The notes beneath the pieces were generated by a model. The model was not told the DNA's origin. It saw only the letters and a list, made by a program, of their open reading frames with translations, and did not search any database. The position numbers and the translations under genes are program-made. From Bombardia bombarda (taxonomy: Eukaryota > Ascomycota > Sordariomycetes > Sordariales > Lasiosphaeriaceae), in the NCBI GenBank assembly GCA_030512295.1, contig JAULSR010000010.1, positions 310,001 through 374,000 on the forward strand: a stretch of DNA of 64,000 nucleotides, given 5' to 3'. Positions 45,586 to 57,831 of the stretch are shown here, piece after piece; within the stretch, counting starts at the first letter, position 1, and each line of letters begins with the position of its first letter.

Positions 45586-48500
45586 GAAGAACACTCCCTG
45601 ATGATGCTCGCCGACTCGGCTTCAACAGGAGTCAGTTCGCAAAGAACAAGGTGCCGACGGGGTTGGCGCTCGTATAATGAATACTTGTAGTAGATACAGT
45701 AGTAGCTTGAGCCACTATGGTAGGTAGACAAGAATTCGGAATATTGTACTTTGCGAGTGAAGAGCCAGAGTCACGAGGAGAAACAAAGCAAACAAGAGGC
45801 AAGCCCGAATATGTATCTGTATATCAAGGTTAGGAGGGCAAGGTTCTAGGGAGGAGGTACGGTTCCTCAGAGGTCACTCGGGCAGGGTTGCGATGGCCGG
45901 GAACGGAAACCTTTTTAAAGCTATGGCGAGTTGAGGCCGGCCAAGGAGAGAAAGTAATCGACGCGAATTCAAACGGTATCCGGTATCCGTAGTCGCCCAC
46001 ATCTAAAGTACATGATGCCCATGCAATCGATCAGGATCGGTGATTGGTAAGATTGGATCCCGTTAGTAGCCAAGACAAAAAAGCTCCCAAGACACCATCA
46101 TCCCAAGGTCGCGTGGAGACCCCGTGGAGTCAGACCATTCTGCAACCCTGCCGACCGCGCCTTCCTTCCCTGCCCAAAAAGCTGTTTCGCGGTTTCGCTC
46201 TTTCTGCCTGCCTGCTGGCGTTGGTTGCCGCTTGGTGGTTCGAGGACCACCATCGTCGCTTCCCGGTACATCCGAATCTTCCCTTCCATTCCATTGCCTA
46301 CAGATCTTTGAGAGGAGCGGTAAGGCGTGGTTCGCCCTGGGCCACATTATGTTGTGGACTGTGTGGATTCACGCAGCGGCCGGCAGCTTGTCTGTGACCT
46401 GTGTGTAAGATTTCCATTCCCAGGGACTGTCACATGTGGATGGCGGGGCTCTGGTGAGTGGCACAAGCCTCAAAATTTTACGTTAACTACGGCGTGCTCT
46501 GTACACCCAAGCAACGATAAATCCGAACGCATCTCAAAGTTCCATCTTCCATCGCTGGCAAGCTGTTGCATTTCTTTTTTTTCTTTCCATCTTGTCACGC
46601 TAGCGAGCTCCCTAGCTACACTAGCGTCTCCCCCGTTCGCGATTGTGTTTTATCTCGTTCAAAACCAGAAGATCTGCAAAGAACCCTTAAATGGCCCAAG
46701 CGTCGTTCGATATCCGATACGTTTGTCATCTGAGGTCATCCTCCTCGCCTGTTGCCGTTTGCAGGAGGCGGCTAGCCTGTACAGGATAGCTGCGTCGCTC
46801 CGTTCACTGGGTCGTCAAAATGCCAAGCCCTATGCTGTGAGTTGCGAGCTCAAACGAGTCAGGCTGATCCACAGTGCCGAGAGCGACTGGGTTGTTTGCG
46901 GACCTGGGAGCCCCCCTCGCCCGTCGCACACCTCAACAGCTCATCGCGCCATCATTATTAATGATGTTGCCCTCTCTGCTGCTTGTGCTACTGCAAGGCG
47001 CCCGGAGCGGCATAGCAGGGCATATCAAAGGGCATACTGTTATACGCAGAGCAGTACGAATGCCCAGGACGTATTCACAACGACTGTGGCCTTTTCTCAT
47101 GCCAGTCTGTCCCTCTGGCTACGTCTGCAACGGGGGTTACAAACTGTATACGTAGGTAGGTATACGTACACCACAGCTAACACTATGGTGTAGTGTATCC
47201 TGTAAAGCCGGGCGCGCCCGCATCTCGTCATCTCATAGATATCGATCCCGGAATCCCAGCGAATACGCCGTCCCTTCTTCCGTACGCGGCCACAGTCACA
47301 CCCATTCACAACCCACAATCTGTCATTGAAACATTCGGGGTCATGAACACACAAGCGTATCTAAGCGGGAACACGCACACCACCACTACATGCAGTTGAA
47401 AGCCTCCCGAGAGCGCCACGCGATACCACTCCGCTCTTACACAATAAACTACCTACTACTGTCTCGGCACAACCAACACTTGCCGCTGGGTAGCATGAAG
47501 TTGGGCACACTCCGAGCCCACGACGACGATGGATGGTCTGGTCCTCTTCTTTTTCGTGACATTATCCTTTACTTCTGACACCACGGGACCAACCATACCC
47601 CCGCGTTTGTCGGCGATCCCCTCCCTTTCCCTATACTGGACTAGCCATCGCAATACAACGGTTCGGATGGCTCGGCTTTTACAAAAACCCCGAGGCTTAC
47701 CGCCGCCGACCTACTTGGTGAGCCTTGGCGCCTGAAGAAAAAAGCTGCTCCGGTCGCACCAGGAAGTAACATGTGTATTGGCTGGTATCCGGAGCCGAGC
47801 TATGAGTCAACCATATCTATCTACACAGTAGTTCAAGTTCACGAATACCGGTGGTCTACCCGGCTACCGCGGCTCTTCGTCCCTTGACAGCAGTGCTCAG
47901 TCTGCCCCGCAAGTTGACACCACAAAGTTGCTGAAGGGGATACACCGCCGCCGCCGCTGCTGCTACTGCTGTTGCCCGCTGCCGTACAGCATACTGTGGG
48001 CGATCTCGATGACACGATAGCTGCCACGTAATGTACCTAGGGTAGACAACGGATACCTTATCCACATTCTTTGCGTAGGATTCCGGCTGGCCCCGGTGTA
48101 TGCAATCATGCAAATAATTAATATCATGGCCATTTGCGTACTGGCCATGGCTTTATTACCATGTCATGTCAACCGAGCCTGCAGCGGGCCGACCTCGTCC
48201 GGCTCCGGCACTGGCAAGCTCTAAAGTAGTTGTGGGAAAAGTTCAGAGCATTGACACTTTGAGGGTTGAAGTGTGTGGCGGGAATGCTTGCCAGGAAGTC
48301 GCACGCTATTGGCGGACACTTGCAGATGGATGCTTTGGCGCTGTCCCCGCCGTTCATCGATGTCCCTGTCGAGCAGCAACGTGTGGCATCATGTTTCGAA
48401 GACACTGTCCATGAGCTGCAGCTTGTTGGCGGGGTTCATTCCTTCAACGCCAGGGGAGCTCGGGACCAAGCTGTGTATGGAGCCCCTATTGGCCGCGATG

Positions 48501-49161
48501 CCATCACAAACCTTGGGTCCCTTGTCAGCAAAGTTTTGCACCAATGATCCGAGCTTTCCGTAATCAAGTCAGCTCGGGCCAGCCAGGCCAGCCACCAGGT
48601 TCGGACGCCGATCGATCGAGCGGTCAGGCGACTGGAAATCCAACCGCCTCTCTTCTCTTCTAGGGTTGCCTAAGGAAGGCAACAACAGCAGCGGCCGCCT
48701 CAAAGGAAAATTTCCCAAAAATCGGACAAAGCTTATCGTCGCTCCGTTTCACCGATCAGACTCAAAGAAAGACATGAAGTTGAAAGATGCTTTGATCGAC
48801 CCAGGAAATACTGCGGATACCGTCCATCTACACGCTACTGCATCGCGGATTGGTTCTTTATGTCGGTCCAAAACGTCATCTGCATGGTCGTCGTGCCAAG
48901 TGGACATGAGGCTCTGAGATGACCCTTTGCGGGCTGACGTCACGACACAGTATAGGGCTGAACTGCCTACCTCGCCTCGACTCAACAAAAGACGCAAAAG
49001 CGGGCGTGATCAGCTCAGCTCACATCACGACTACGCCAAAAAAGCAGGGCGAGTTCTGACTGGATGGGTTGGGAACCTATGCCAAATGCAAGCCAAAGTT
49101 GCAGCAGCGATAAGGTTTTTTTTTGATTGCATACCCAGACTTTTCTCTTTTCAGGATCCTG
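45586..49161. other. intergenic region, ~3.6 kb
   Basis: Promoter of the YTP1-like gene on the left, 3' flank of the metallo-hydrolase on the right. A stop-free frame at 46327-47193 lacks any usable ATG and is not called. CCGCCG-type repeat sequence occurs near 47945. No RNA gene was recognised. Confidence 0.5.
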
Positions 49162-50013
49162 TCACAGAGCGGATCGGTCCGCCAGCCTCCATTTATCGCC
49201 GTCATCCAACGAGACCTTGCCCTCCTTGTGCAGTTTTTGGAGGATCTGCACCAGTCCGCCCGCCGCTGCCGGATGCAGACTCTCGGGCACATCCTCATAT
49301 ATAACGCGGACTAGCTCCATGGTAGTCCAACCGGCCTCCCTCGAACCGTCTGCCTTCTCGGAGCGCAGATTCTGCACTACCTGGTCCTCCCTCCGCCGTC
49401 TGTGCTGGATGTACTCGGCGATTTTGGCCGGCCCGTCCGGGAGGACCGGTCCGTGGCCGGGATACGCCCGGCCCCTGAACAGGCGCTTCATGCTCTCCAG
49501 GCTGTCCAAGTAAGTGCGTAGGTCCTCGAACACGGCAGTCCCGTGGCCGAGCACGTTATCGCCTGTGAACATGGCATCTTCCTCGTTCAGAACCAAGACC
49601 ATGTGGTCGACCGTGTGGCCCGGGGTGTGCCACGCCGTCAGTGATGCGCCCTCGACGCGAAATTCCTGGCCGTCCACAATGTCTAGCTGGCCGGGCTCCG
49701 GCTGGTTCTTGTAGATTTTGGTGTCGGGGTATGCCTCGACGAGGTGGCCGATGCCGCCTTGGTGGTCGTGATGCCAGTGGGTGATGATGGCGCCCGCGAT
49801 GGACGCCTTCTCCTCTTGTAGGGTTCTCTTGACAGCCGCTATCCACGACGGCTTGCCCTCGCCCGTGTCGATGAGGAGGCGCGACGGCCCGGTCCCCAGC
49901 AGGTAGGTGTTTGTACCCTGGAGCGCGAACTTGCCGGGGTTACCTCCGAGGATGCGAATGCACGTGGGGCTCAGGCGCTCGACTTCGGGCAGGTGGACCA
50001 GTTGGGAAGCCAT
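49162..50013 (-). CDS. LACTB2-like metallo-beta-lactamase-fold hydrolase
   Basis: Intronless, 283 residues from ATG 50011-50013; an in-frame ATG at 50052 would add 13 residues but the later one fits the family better. The metallo-beta-lactamase metal site is complete: ITHWHHDHQGG, HTPGHTVDHM, MFTGDNVLGHG and AYPGHGPVL. The N-terminal GGNPGKFALQGTNTYLLG is characteristic of the LACTB2/glyoxalase-II-like group. The C-terminal ~70 residues are the helical extension of LACTB2. The human protein is a mitochondrial single-strand endoribonuclease; related fungal proteins act as thioesterases in some polyketide clusters, but there is no polyketide synthase here, so a housekeeping role is more likely. 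No clear mitochondrial presequence is seen from the chosen start. Confidence 0.9.
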   Translation of the reverse strand: MASQLVHLPEVERLSPTCIRILGGNPGKFALQGTNTYLLGTGPSRLLIDTGEGKPSWIAAVKRTLQEEKASIAGAIITHWHHDHQGGIGHLVEAYPDTKIYKNQPEPGQLDIVDGQEFRVEGASLTAWHTPGHTVDHMVLVLNEEDAMFTGDNVLGHGTAVFEDLRTYLDSLESMKRLFRGRAYPGHGPVLPDGPAKIAEYIQHRRRREDQVVQNLRSEKADGSREAGWTTMELVRVIYEDVPESLHPAAAGGLVQILQKLHKEGKVSLDDGDKWRLADRSAL

Positions 50014-51765
50014 GGTAGTGATGCGTGACCAAGATGGCGAGACAGGGCGCATTCAAACAATTAGAATCAATGTAACTGGGGTTGTAAACAGAACGTAGCA
50101 GGAGACATGTGGGATTGAAAGACAAGGAAGTGGGGTTTGAAGGTCTCGGGAACGGAGATAGCCTCGGACGGCTATGCATGACGCTGCGGGGTAGCTCCTG
50201 CGGTGGTGCGGGAGGTGGGATCACACCCGAGGCTTCTTTTTGTTAGGCAGCCCGCCGGGTTATAGGACCGCCTGGCGCCAGTAAGATAAGGCGCGTTGCA
50301 CAGCTACCATGTCTATTTACCTTAGACTTCAAGGTTCTTGGGCTAGACAAGGCAGTTGATATTGAAGGCCATGGACAAGCAGGTCGCCGTCCAAGTGGAG
50401 TGAGACATGACACAATCCATTAGAAGTCTAGTATCCCCCTCTCCAGTCTAGTCATTCACGGTCCTGAAGACTGGCTCTTTGTTGCGAAACAATTGGCTGG
50501 TCTTAAGTAAGCTATCGTATTGACTGTTTGCTAACAAAGACTACATAATGCTTGCATAGTTGGTGGTGGAGCGGTGTTTGAGAGATGGATGGAAAGCATG
50601 ATACCGATCCCCAATTTTCTGCTACATGTACCTTGTATAGTTGAAACAATAACCGACGTCATGTCAGGTCGGCTTTGTAAACTGCAAACATGTGGATGTT
50701 TTATCGGTCGCGTACTTTGCAATCTGGGTGAAGCTTTTCTCAAGACCAACAGTACATACCTACATATTGCGTTTTGAGTTCTATTCCTCGAGTGATCTTT
50801 CCCAAAGCAAAAGGGAAACTTTATATATAATGAATAAATTTGGTATATGATTAAACCTTGTGGCATGGACGAAACTTTCATCCCCAAACCCTTTGAAGGC
50901 ACCATGATAAATCGTACTAGTACCCTGACCCTTTATATGGGCCAGAGTCGCGTCCTAGTGGTTCTGGCCGGCCGTGTCTTGGAATTTCGGGTCGCCCTTG
51001 TGTAGGTTCAGCTACGAATGACAAGGCTGGCTGTTCCTACACCCAGACCTCCGGTTTCTTAGTGGTGCGCTGAGCACTAAAGTTTTAGCGCTGAAAGATG
51101 AAGGTGCCACACGAGCCTATCGATAAGCCTTGTGGGAAAGAAGGCGATAAGCAATTTCCAGCGAGGCGTGCGGTTGGATGGCCCGTTTTGGCGATTTCGG
51201 CGATCCAGAGACTCGACATTACCGACCAGACGGACACGACTGGTACATCAACTTTGAATTGGCAAGACAGCAAAGACGGTAACATATCCTCTCCCTCCAT
51301 ATCGCGTTTTCCTGGATGGTCGCCTCTGGCAGTGTAGAGAGCGCCGAAGCTGACGTATTTTCAGGTAGGTGGCCCTTCGCTAAGCCACCTAGAGCTTCCT
51401 CTATTAGCCCCCCCGCCGCCAACCGTTGAAAGCGTCATTCGACATTGCCATCCTCGAAACCTTGATTGCCCACCTAACCTTGCGCGCGACACGACTCCAT
51501 CCTCGGGACGGCGCTCACCCTCCGCTCACCCTCGTCCCTGTTGCAGATTTGTTTGAAATTGTGAGGTCGACGACGCAAAGCCCGTTGAATGAGGCAGTGT
51601 GCTCTTGCAGTCAGGCACGCTTCAATTACAGAGGGCGACTGATTGCCGGAAAGCTTTGGGTCCGACATTTAGGCGCGTGCAAACCTGCTTTACCTATTCT
51701 AAACAGCAGGGCATCTTGTTCCTACGAGTGCCGCGATTGTCTAGACGCGAGAAGCCTCTGACGAG
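50014..51765. other. divergent intergenic region, ~1.75 kb
   Basis: Promoters of the metallo-hydrolase (-) and UBP8 (+). No gene or notable repeat; weak overlapping ORFs on both strands around 51426-51761 have no family signal. Confidence 0.6.
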
Positions 51766-53750
51766 ATGTCTGCAAGGCCGGCCACACCAGCATCGCCCAA
51801 GAACTTCAAAGTCAAGGCACCCCAACCTGGGCAACCTCTGTATGGATGCGGTAAGCATTGTTATACTCTGAGCTTCGTGTCGTTATCTGTACTGCCTCTC
51901 TAAGTCTTTATCTAGAACACCTACAGCGCCTGTTTAATCAGGACCAGGCCACAACCAACACATCAATACAGCACTACAAGGCCGCCCTTCGGATTATCCT
52001 CGACACTACTCCTCTCATCCCGCAAACAGCCAAGTCAATCGAGGGTGCGATTTCGACCTCTCTGACCCCGACCTATCTCTGTCTACAATGCCCTTGGACT
52101 CTCACAGAAGATGACCGAGCCAAGCATGGAAACAAGAAATCACATCGGTTTTGTACGTTCTGTTGTCTGCCGAGGGCCCCGCCACATCTGGATCCAGAGC
52201 TGACTGAAACCCTGCGCAGATGTCGAATCCAGAAGCGGCGCCCTTTACTGCCAGATGTGCGATGATATTGTCTGGGACCCCACGTTTGAGGACCTTAGGT
52301 TAAGGAAGATTGGCACGGGCACCTTCTCTACCAGTGGGTTCCCCCAGGCGTATCATAGCAACACTGCCAAATTCGGTAGCTTGATACTCTCCCTCCCCCG
52401 TGGGCGGCGGCGGCGGCATTATTGATTAGTGAATCATGAACTGATGAAGTTGACCAGATCGGAAGCGGAAACACGACGAGCTGTTTGCCCAGGACCCCGC
52501 TAAGGACAGTCCCCAGTTTATCTCGACCAACACAACAGTCGCCTCTTGCAAGGCTAACGGCCTGCGAGGTATATACAATGCCGGCGCCACATGCTATCAG
52601 AATGTGGTGCTGCAAAGCTTTTTGCACAACCCAGTGCTGAGGAACTTTTACCTCAGCGACGGCCACCAGTCCAACACGTGCGAAATGCAACACTGCTTGA
52701 GCTGTGCCATGGACGACATGTTCCAGGACTTTTATGCCCTGGAGAACACAAACGGCTACACGGCCGCCAACATCCTCTCGGGCTTTTGGATCAGCGACAA
52801 GAAGGCGTTTGAGAACCTCGTCACGACCAAGGAGCAGGACGCACACGAATTCTTCCAGTTCCTGGCCGAGGAGCTGCATGAGCGCAACGGTGACGGCAAG
52901 AAGCCCGAGAGTGGCAGCGAACATAGCTGCAACTGTATCATTCACCAGACCTTCTACGGTAAGCTCCAGAGCACCACGACGTGTCAATCCTGCGGCGGCG
53001 TCACGAACCAGGTCCAGAGCTTCCTGGACCTCAGTCTCCCGCTGGAAAACCTTACCCAGAAAAAGGGAAAGAAACATGGGGGCAAGATTCCCGCCATGAC
53101 TCTCCAGGAGTGCCTGGATGAGGAATACATCAAGTCGGATAAGTGCGAGTACCGATGCAATGCGTGCAACACAATGCAGCAGGCGCGAAGGCAGACGTCT
53201 ATCAAGTGTCTGCCAAATGTGCTATCAATCCAGCTGAAGGTAACGTGTCGCTCAACCTCCCCTATGCTTAGCAGGCACGGTAGCCTTGTCCAACGTGTGA
53301 CTGACCTGTACGCAGAGATTCGAGTTTAAACAAGGCAGAAATGAACGGGCTGCTAAGATTGACACGCCCGTGCACTTCCCCTTGCAGCTTAACATGCTGC
53401 CCTACACCAACCGCGCACAAGTCAAGGATAACTCCGAGCTCGCCCGGTCGGCCACGTACGATTTGCTGAGCGTAGTGGTCCACGTGGGAGAAATAGACAC
53501 GGGCCATTACGTTTCGTATTGCAGAGTTGGTGACCAGGTAAGCAAAAACATACCTGCCTCCTTTTGATACACGGGCCACCCTGGTAATCACCATTGGCAA
53601 TCACCTTGCCTTGATGTAACTCTTTTACTAATCATAGATCATATAAAGTGGTTCGCATTTAACGACCACAAGGTCGAGCTGGCCCAAAAGTCAGAAGTGT
53701 TAGGTGCCAGGGCGTATTTGCTCTTTTATATTGTCAGATCACTTGCATAA
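51766..53750 (+). CDS. UBP8: SAGA-complex ubiquitin hydrolase Ubp8
   Basis: Six exons: 51766-51850, 51916-52152, 52220-52333, 52458-53239, 53316-53537 and 53649-53750, 513 residues. Residues ~27-150 are the UBP-type zinc finger (YGCEHL across intron 1, YLCLQCPW, HGNKKSHRF + YVESRSGALYCQMCDDIVWD), which docks the enzyme in the SAGA deubiquitinase module. The USP catalytic domain starts with GLRGIYNAGATCYQN (nucleophile Cys191) and ends with DTGHYVSYCR (His470) and WFAFND. Two CxxC pairs (CQSCGG, CNAC) form the fingers zinc site. It removes ubiquitin from histone H2B. The last intron (53538-53648) must end in AAG: the consensus TAG 11 nt earlier would read ATC ATA TAA and stop. The Cys box reads CYQN where CYMN is more usual. 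Confidence 0.94.
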
Positions 53751-54690
53751 GCATTGGCGTCTGTGGTTGGTAAGAGGGCCAAGGGGAAAGAGGATTATAT
53801 ACTCCTCGGCCTTTTTCTCCCAAAACCTCATTTGAATGAAAAAGAGTTGATCCGGGATGGACGTTTGACTCTTTGTTTTGTCTTAGCTGGACGGGTTTGG
53901 GTATATTGATGCTACAAATGCATTTCATATAAAAAAAGACCAAGCCCCCTAGAGAGTTGTTATCATCGACATTGGAGAAGATGTCATGACACTGGCCAGC
54001 CTTAGTGAAAGCCGCAGGGAGGAGGAAGACGTGGGCTCTTGTGCTCCCTCTTCTACTTGTTTGGACATGAAGAGGCTGTCTTCTATGGAGGATGCAGTTC
54101 TTGGTTATATCCGAGGGTGGCCATGGGGCTGTTGCTTTAGTTAGATAGTTAGTTGGTTGGTAGTGTCTTGGTTTCAAAACAAAACGTCTTTCTGGTTTGT
54201 CAAGAATGTTGTATGTATATATATATGATCATTTACAGGGAATCTTTTTACAGATGCATGCATTCCTCAAGCATTGCTTGTAAGTGGCTAAGTTTGGTAG
54301 TTAAGAGAGGGACAGAGATGCATGGTAATGATTATTAGTTCTACTGGTAGGGTTTCGATTGGGCTACTCGTGGAGATGCAATTATGTATGTATATATGGG
54401 ATGTTGTAATCTGGATATGGGTTCGGATCTGGATGTTGATTTTACTCGTGAAGGATTTTTGTTATATATCACAAAAGAGAAGAAATACTAGGTATTACGA
54501 CTGTCTGTCCATGACATTTCATTTCCTTGTCACACAACCAGATACCTAGGCGTATCTACAAGGGTAGATAGGATTCGTAGGGCGCCAGCCTATCTATTAG
54601 AACTGCCTTCCCTGCTTGCTTCTGCAATGTCATACCTAGAACAGCCAGACTACGCTCAATCCGCTCGCTCGCTCGACTCGCTCAACTCGC
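53751..54690. other. convergent intergenic region, ~0.9 kb
   Basis: 3' flanks of UBP8 and EFM5. A GCTC/ACTCGCTC short repeat (54660-54692) abuts the EFM5 stop codon. T/A-rich sequence at 54150-54480; no gene. Confidence 0.6.
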
Positions 54691-55932
54691 TCACACCTCG
54701 CCCTCAATCTCCCTCCACTTCCAAATGCCCGAGGCCGGCTCGAAGTTTGCGTAGCAATAGAACTCGTTGCTCAGCCCATTCTCGTGCGCGGGCTCGTAGT
54801 CGGTCGTGCGGACGCCAAACGAGCGGTACAGCTTGTTGATGAGCGGACCCATGCGCTCGCCCGTGCAGATGAGGACCTTGGGCTGGGGCCAGGGGGCCTC
54901 GTCGCCATTCTTGATCGCCTCGATGGCCGCAGCGATGGACTCGGGCGTAGGTGCCGGTGTCGACGGCGCGGTGAGACTGCTTGGCTTGGAGAGCCAGCGG
55001 GCAGTGAGGGCGACTGATTGGATGCGTTAGTGGTGGGACACAAACTGAGGTCATGTAATCTTGGGAAAGCTTTCACTTACACTTCGTCTGGCAGTCTTCA
55101 CTGAGGAAAGGGGGGTCGCAGATGAAGCAGTCGACGGTTCCCTTGATGTGTCCTGTTGAGGTTGGTCTTTTGTCAGCCATCTCTCTTTCCTGCCCGAACC
55201 AGAGCACACAGGAGAGAGAGCAAAGGAGTGAAAACAATAAAAAGATTGGGTACTGACGAGGCAGCGTCAATGGCTGGGTGAAGTCATAAAAGACAAACTC
55301 GGGGAAGACGGCGAAGCGCATGTCGTGCTCGAGCAGCCACACCTTTGGCTTGGGTTGGTCTGCGGGCTGGAAGTTCTGCAGTTGGGAATACGCGATTAGT
55401 TGTCCTCTTGGACCTCTAAATATGGGAAATGATGGACTTACGAGAATGTTCTTCATCGCAATAAACACACTCGGGGCCGACACGATGGCGATGACGGTCT
55501 CGGCCGATGCGCCTTCGAGCAGCTGGGTCGCATAAAGTCTTGCCGTCTCATCAGAGTACTAAAGGTAGAAAAGGTAAGCAACCAGCGGCATATGATGTGC
55601 GATGTACACATACCCAAAACTGCGACTCGTTCCAGTCCTCGGTGAAGGCCTTCATCGACAGCAATGACGGCTTGGCCAGGCCATCGAGACGCTTCAGCTC
55701 GGCAGCGGCCTCAGCCTCAGCTAGGGCAGTAGCTTCGGCCTGCAGCTTCGCAAAGGCGGCTGCGCGCTCATCGCGCTCGGCATAGAAGCTATTCAGTGCA
55801 TCGAGTGCTCCCGAAGACAGGACCCTGACAATATAAAAATAAAAGATGTCTCAGTCGCAACTTGAACTAAGTATTTCTGGTCTAAAATGGCGTTACTTAC
55901 AGCTCGTCATCGTCGATGTCGGAAAGAGCCAT
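54691..55932 (-). CDS. EFM5: eEF1A lysine methyltransferase Efm5 (N6-adenine-MTase-like fold)
   Basis: Six exons: 55901-55932, 55614-55824, 55442-55558, 55258-55375, 55081-55152 and 54691-55013, 290 residues (yeast Efm5 has 248). It opens with an acidic MALSDIDDDEL and a Glu/Ala coiled-coil-like helix (residues ~25-55), then NESQFW + YSDETARLYATQLL, SAPSVFIAMKNIL, KVWLLEHDMRFAVFPEFVFYD, the catalytic-site motif CDPPFLSEDCQTK (DPPF near residue 172) and FYCYANFEP at the end. DPPF is the class N6-adenine-MTase signature, here used for protein lysine. Efm5 trimethylates a lysine of translation elongation factor eEF1A in the cytosol. The first exon is only 32 nt. Donors are GTAAGT or GTATGT except intron 4 (GTCAGT). 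Confidence 0.93.
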
Positions 55933-56276
55933 GGTTGCGTCACCTTGGCATTTAGAGTTTCGTAGCAGGTGCAGTTGTGAGCGAGGACAAGGAATGAGTG
56001 AGTACCTAGGTAGGCAATGTGGTGGTTAGTGTGGGAGATGGGATCGGATGAGATGAGACAGGATTGGGTGGCGATTGGTGCAAGGCGAAAAATTGCACCA
56101 AAATTGTGGGCATTCTAAGCTTCGGTACGAAGTACCTTTGGAGTCAATTCCTCCGCATCTACTGATTTGCGTCTTTTGGACCCACTGGATTCAAGGAAAT
56201 GTTTTCAGTTACATATGTACACTCTACAAGGCGATCCAGTGTGCCATTTCCAGCCTGCAAAACGGTCTCTCTTTTT
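55933..56276. other. short intergenic region EFM5-NUO40
   Basis: Contains the EFM5 promoter and NUO40 3' flank, a CCTAGGTA word (about 56014) and a TACGAAGTA motif (56126). Nothing else seen. Confidence 0.6.
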
Positions 56277-57831
56277 TTACTGATCGTCAAGCACGTGGAT
56301 GTATTTCCTCTCTTCTCTCTTCTCCTTCTCGGTTGATGGCGGCAGGTCGAAGTATGCCGAACTGCGGAACCCTTGCTGTATGTTATATTAGCAATATTTA
56401 GCTGCGTAAGGATTGCCATCTTTGAACCTACCAGATAATGATAAGTGAAGTCCTTGATCTCGCCGGGCTCCATGCCAAGATCCTTGAACGTCTTGGCAGA
56501 TTCGTCGATTACTTGATCGATGAACTCGCGCTCAACCTCGTCGGTGGACATGGTGGGCCACCAGAGGGCGCGGTTAAGTATGCCGGCAATAGGCTGAAGG
56601 ATGGCCTTGGGGAGGTTGATGTGTCTCCGCTTTTTGAAGATCTCGGCGTCAACAAGCGCCGCGATCTCGGCCGTAGAGTAGTTCTTGGGGCCATAGAGCT
56701 CATACGTCTGAGAAGCCGTGGTATCGTCATAGAAGATCTTCTCCAGGGCCTCGCCAACATCGATGACCTAAAAACATGTTGGAAGCTGATAAATAGACCA
56801 CCAGTGGAGCTCAAGGATCTATACGTACGTGAACAGGCCAGTACCTCTCCTGCATGTTGTTCGCCGTAAACACGTTCACAAGACTGGCGAGCTTGAGCAG
56901 CAGGTCATCCTCAAAGCCAAACATGGGAGCAGGCCTGACGATGGTGGTTTCGGGGAAGATACTCCGGACCACTTGTTCTCCTCGGGCCTAGACGCAGCGT
57001 CAGAAAGGGGCTTTCGGTAGCAGCCTTGGGGTGGGCTGGGTACTTTTGTGCGGTAGAACTCAGATGCCGACTCCGGGTCAGCGTTGTAGGAAGAAACATG
57101 GATGAACCGATCTACGTCGTACTTTGCGACAGCGTCTGCAATCCGCTCGGCACCCTCAACATGCACATCCTCGAGCGAGAAGTTCCTTCAGCTAGTCAGC
57201 TATCATCCGCTTATGTCAACCTGCCCTTGCCGCATAGAGACCATCATGGACTCACTTCGTAGGGTAGTTTCGGCCAACCAGATTGTAGACAACATCGGAA
57301 TGTCTAACGCTTGCTTCGATCGACTCGGTGTTTCGCAGGTCGTATTCCTGATGTGCCCGACTTAGCAATTGGGTCTCGAGAGGTTGGACAAGGAAGAGGG
57401 GGCCTCACCATGAAGACGACACGGCCCAGATCACCGCTGACCTTAAGATGGCGCTTGGCCATCTCCTCGCGGAAGGGAACGATGACGGTGCATCCTTGTC
57501 TGGCTGTGAAGACGTCATGTGTCAGCGAGGGCGCGAAATGCCTCGAGGGTATGGTAGCGGACCTAGTCTGTTGACGATGTAGCGTCCGAGGGCACCGGTT
57601 GCGCCAAAGACGGTGGCAGTATGGCCTCCCAGGGAGGAGCTGGAAGCAAGCTTGTCAGAAGGGGGCAAGAGGTGAAGTCTGGGACTGTGGTGGTGGAACC
57701 TACCGGCCTCCTTGGACGCGGATAATGGGCTTGCCGGTACGGGTGATGGCGACGTCGGAGAGGGCCCGGCGCTGGAGCGCGCTCTTTGCGATTTTGAGCG
57801 TCGACCGCACGGCGATCGGCAGGGAAGCCAT
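56277..57831 (-). CDS. nuo40: NADH:ubiquinone oxidoreductase 40 kDa subunit (NDUFA9/Nuo40)
   Basis: Eight exons: 57704-57831, 57563-57639, 57409-57503, 57256-57347, 57044-57185, 56829-56987, 56432-56767 and 56277-56375; 375 residues, the length I recall for the Neurospora subunit. The N-terminus is a basic amphipathic mitochondrial presequence (MASLPIAVRSTLKIAKSAL). A Rossmann dinucleotide motif follows (TVFGATGALGRYIVNRL), then YDLRNTESIEASVRHSDVVY, NLVGRNYPT, HVSSYNADPES and ERYWPVHVIDVGEALEKIF. This atypical short-chain-dehydrogenase-like accessory subunit binds NADPH and sits at the junction of the peripheral and membrane arms of complex I. Intron 4 (57186-57255) ends in AAG; the TAG 6 nt upstream would give an immediate TGA. 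A GACAGC hexamer repeat (57894-57918) lies in the leader. Confidence 0.96.

Noticed and set aside
46327..47193. 288-codon stop-free frame on the plus strand
   Set aside because: It begins at GTG and has no internal ATG except at the last residues, no family pattern and mixed composition; I treat it as chance.
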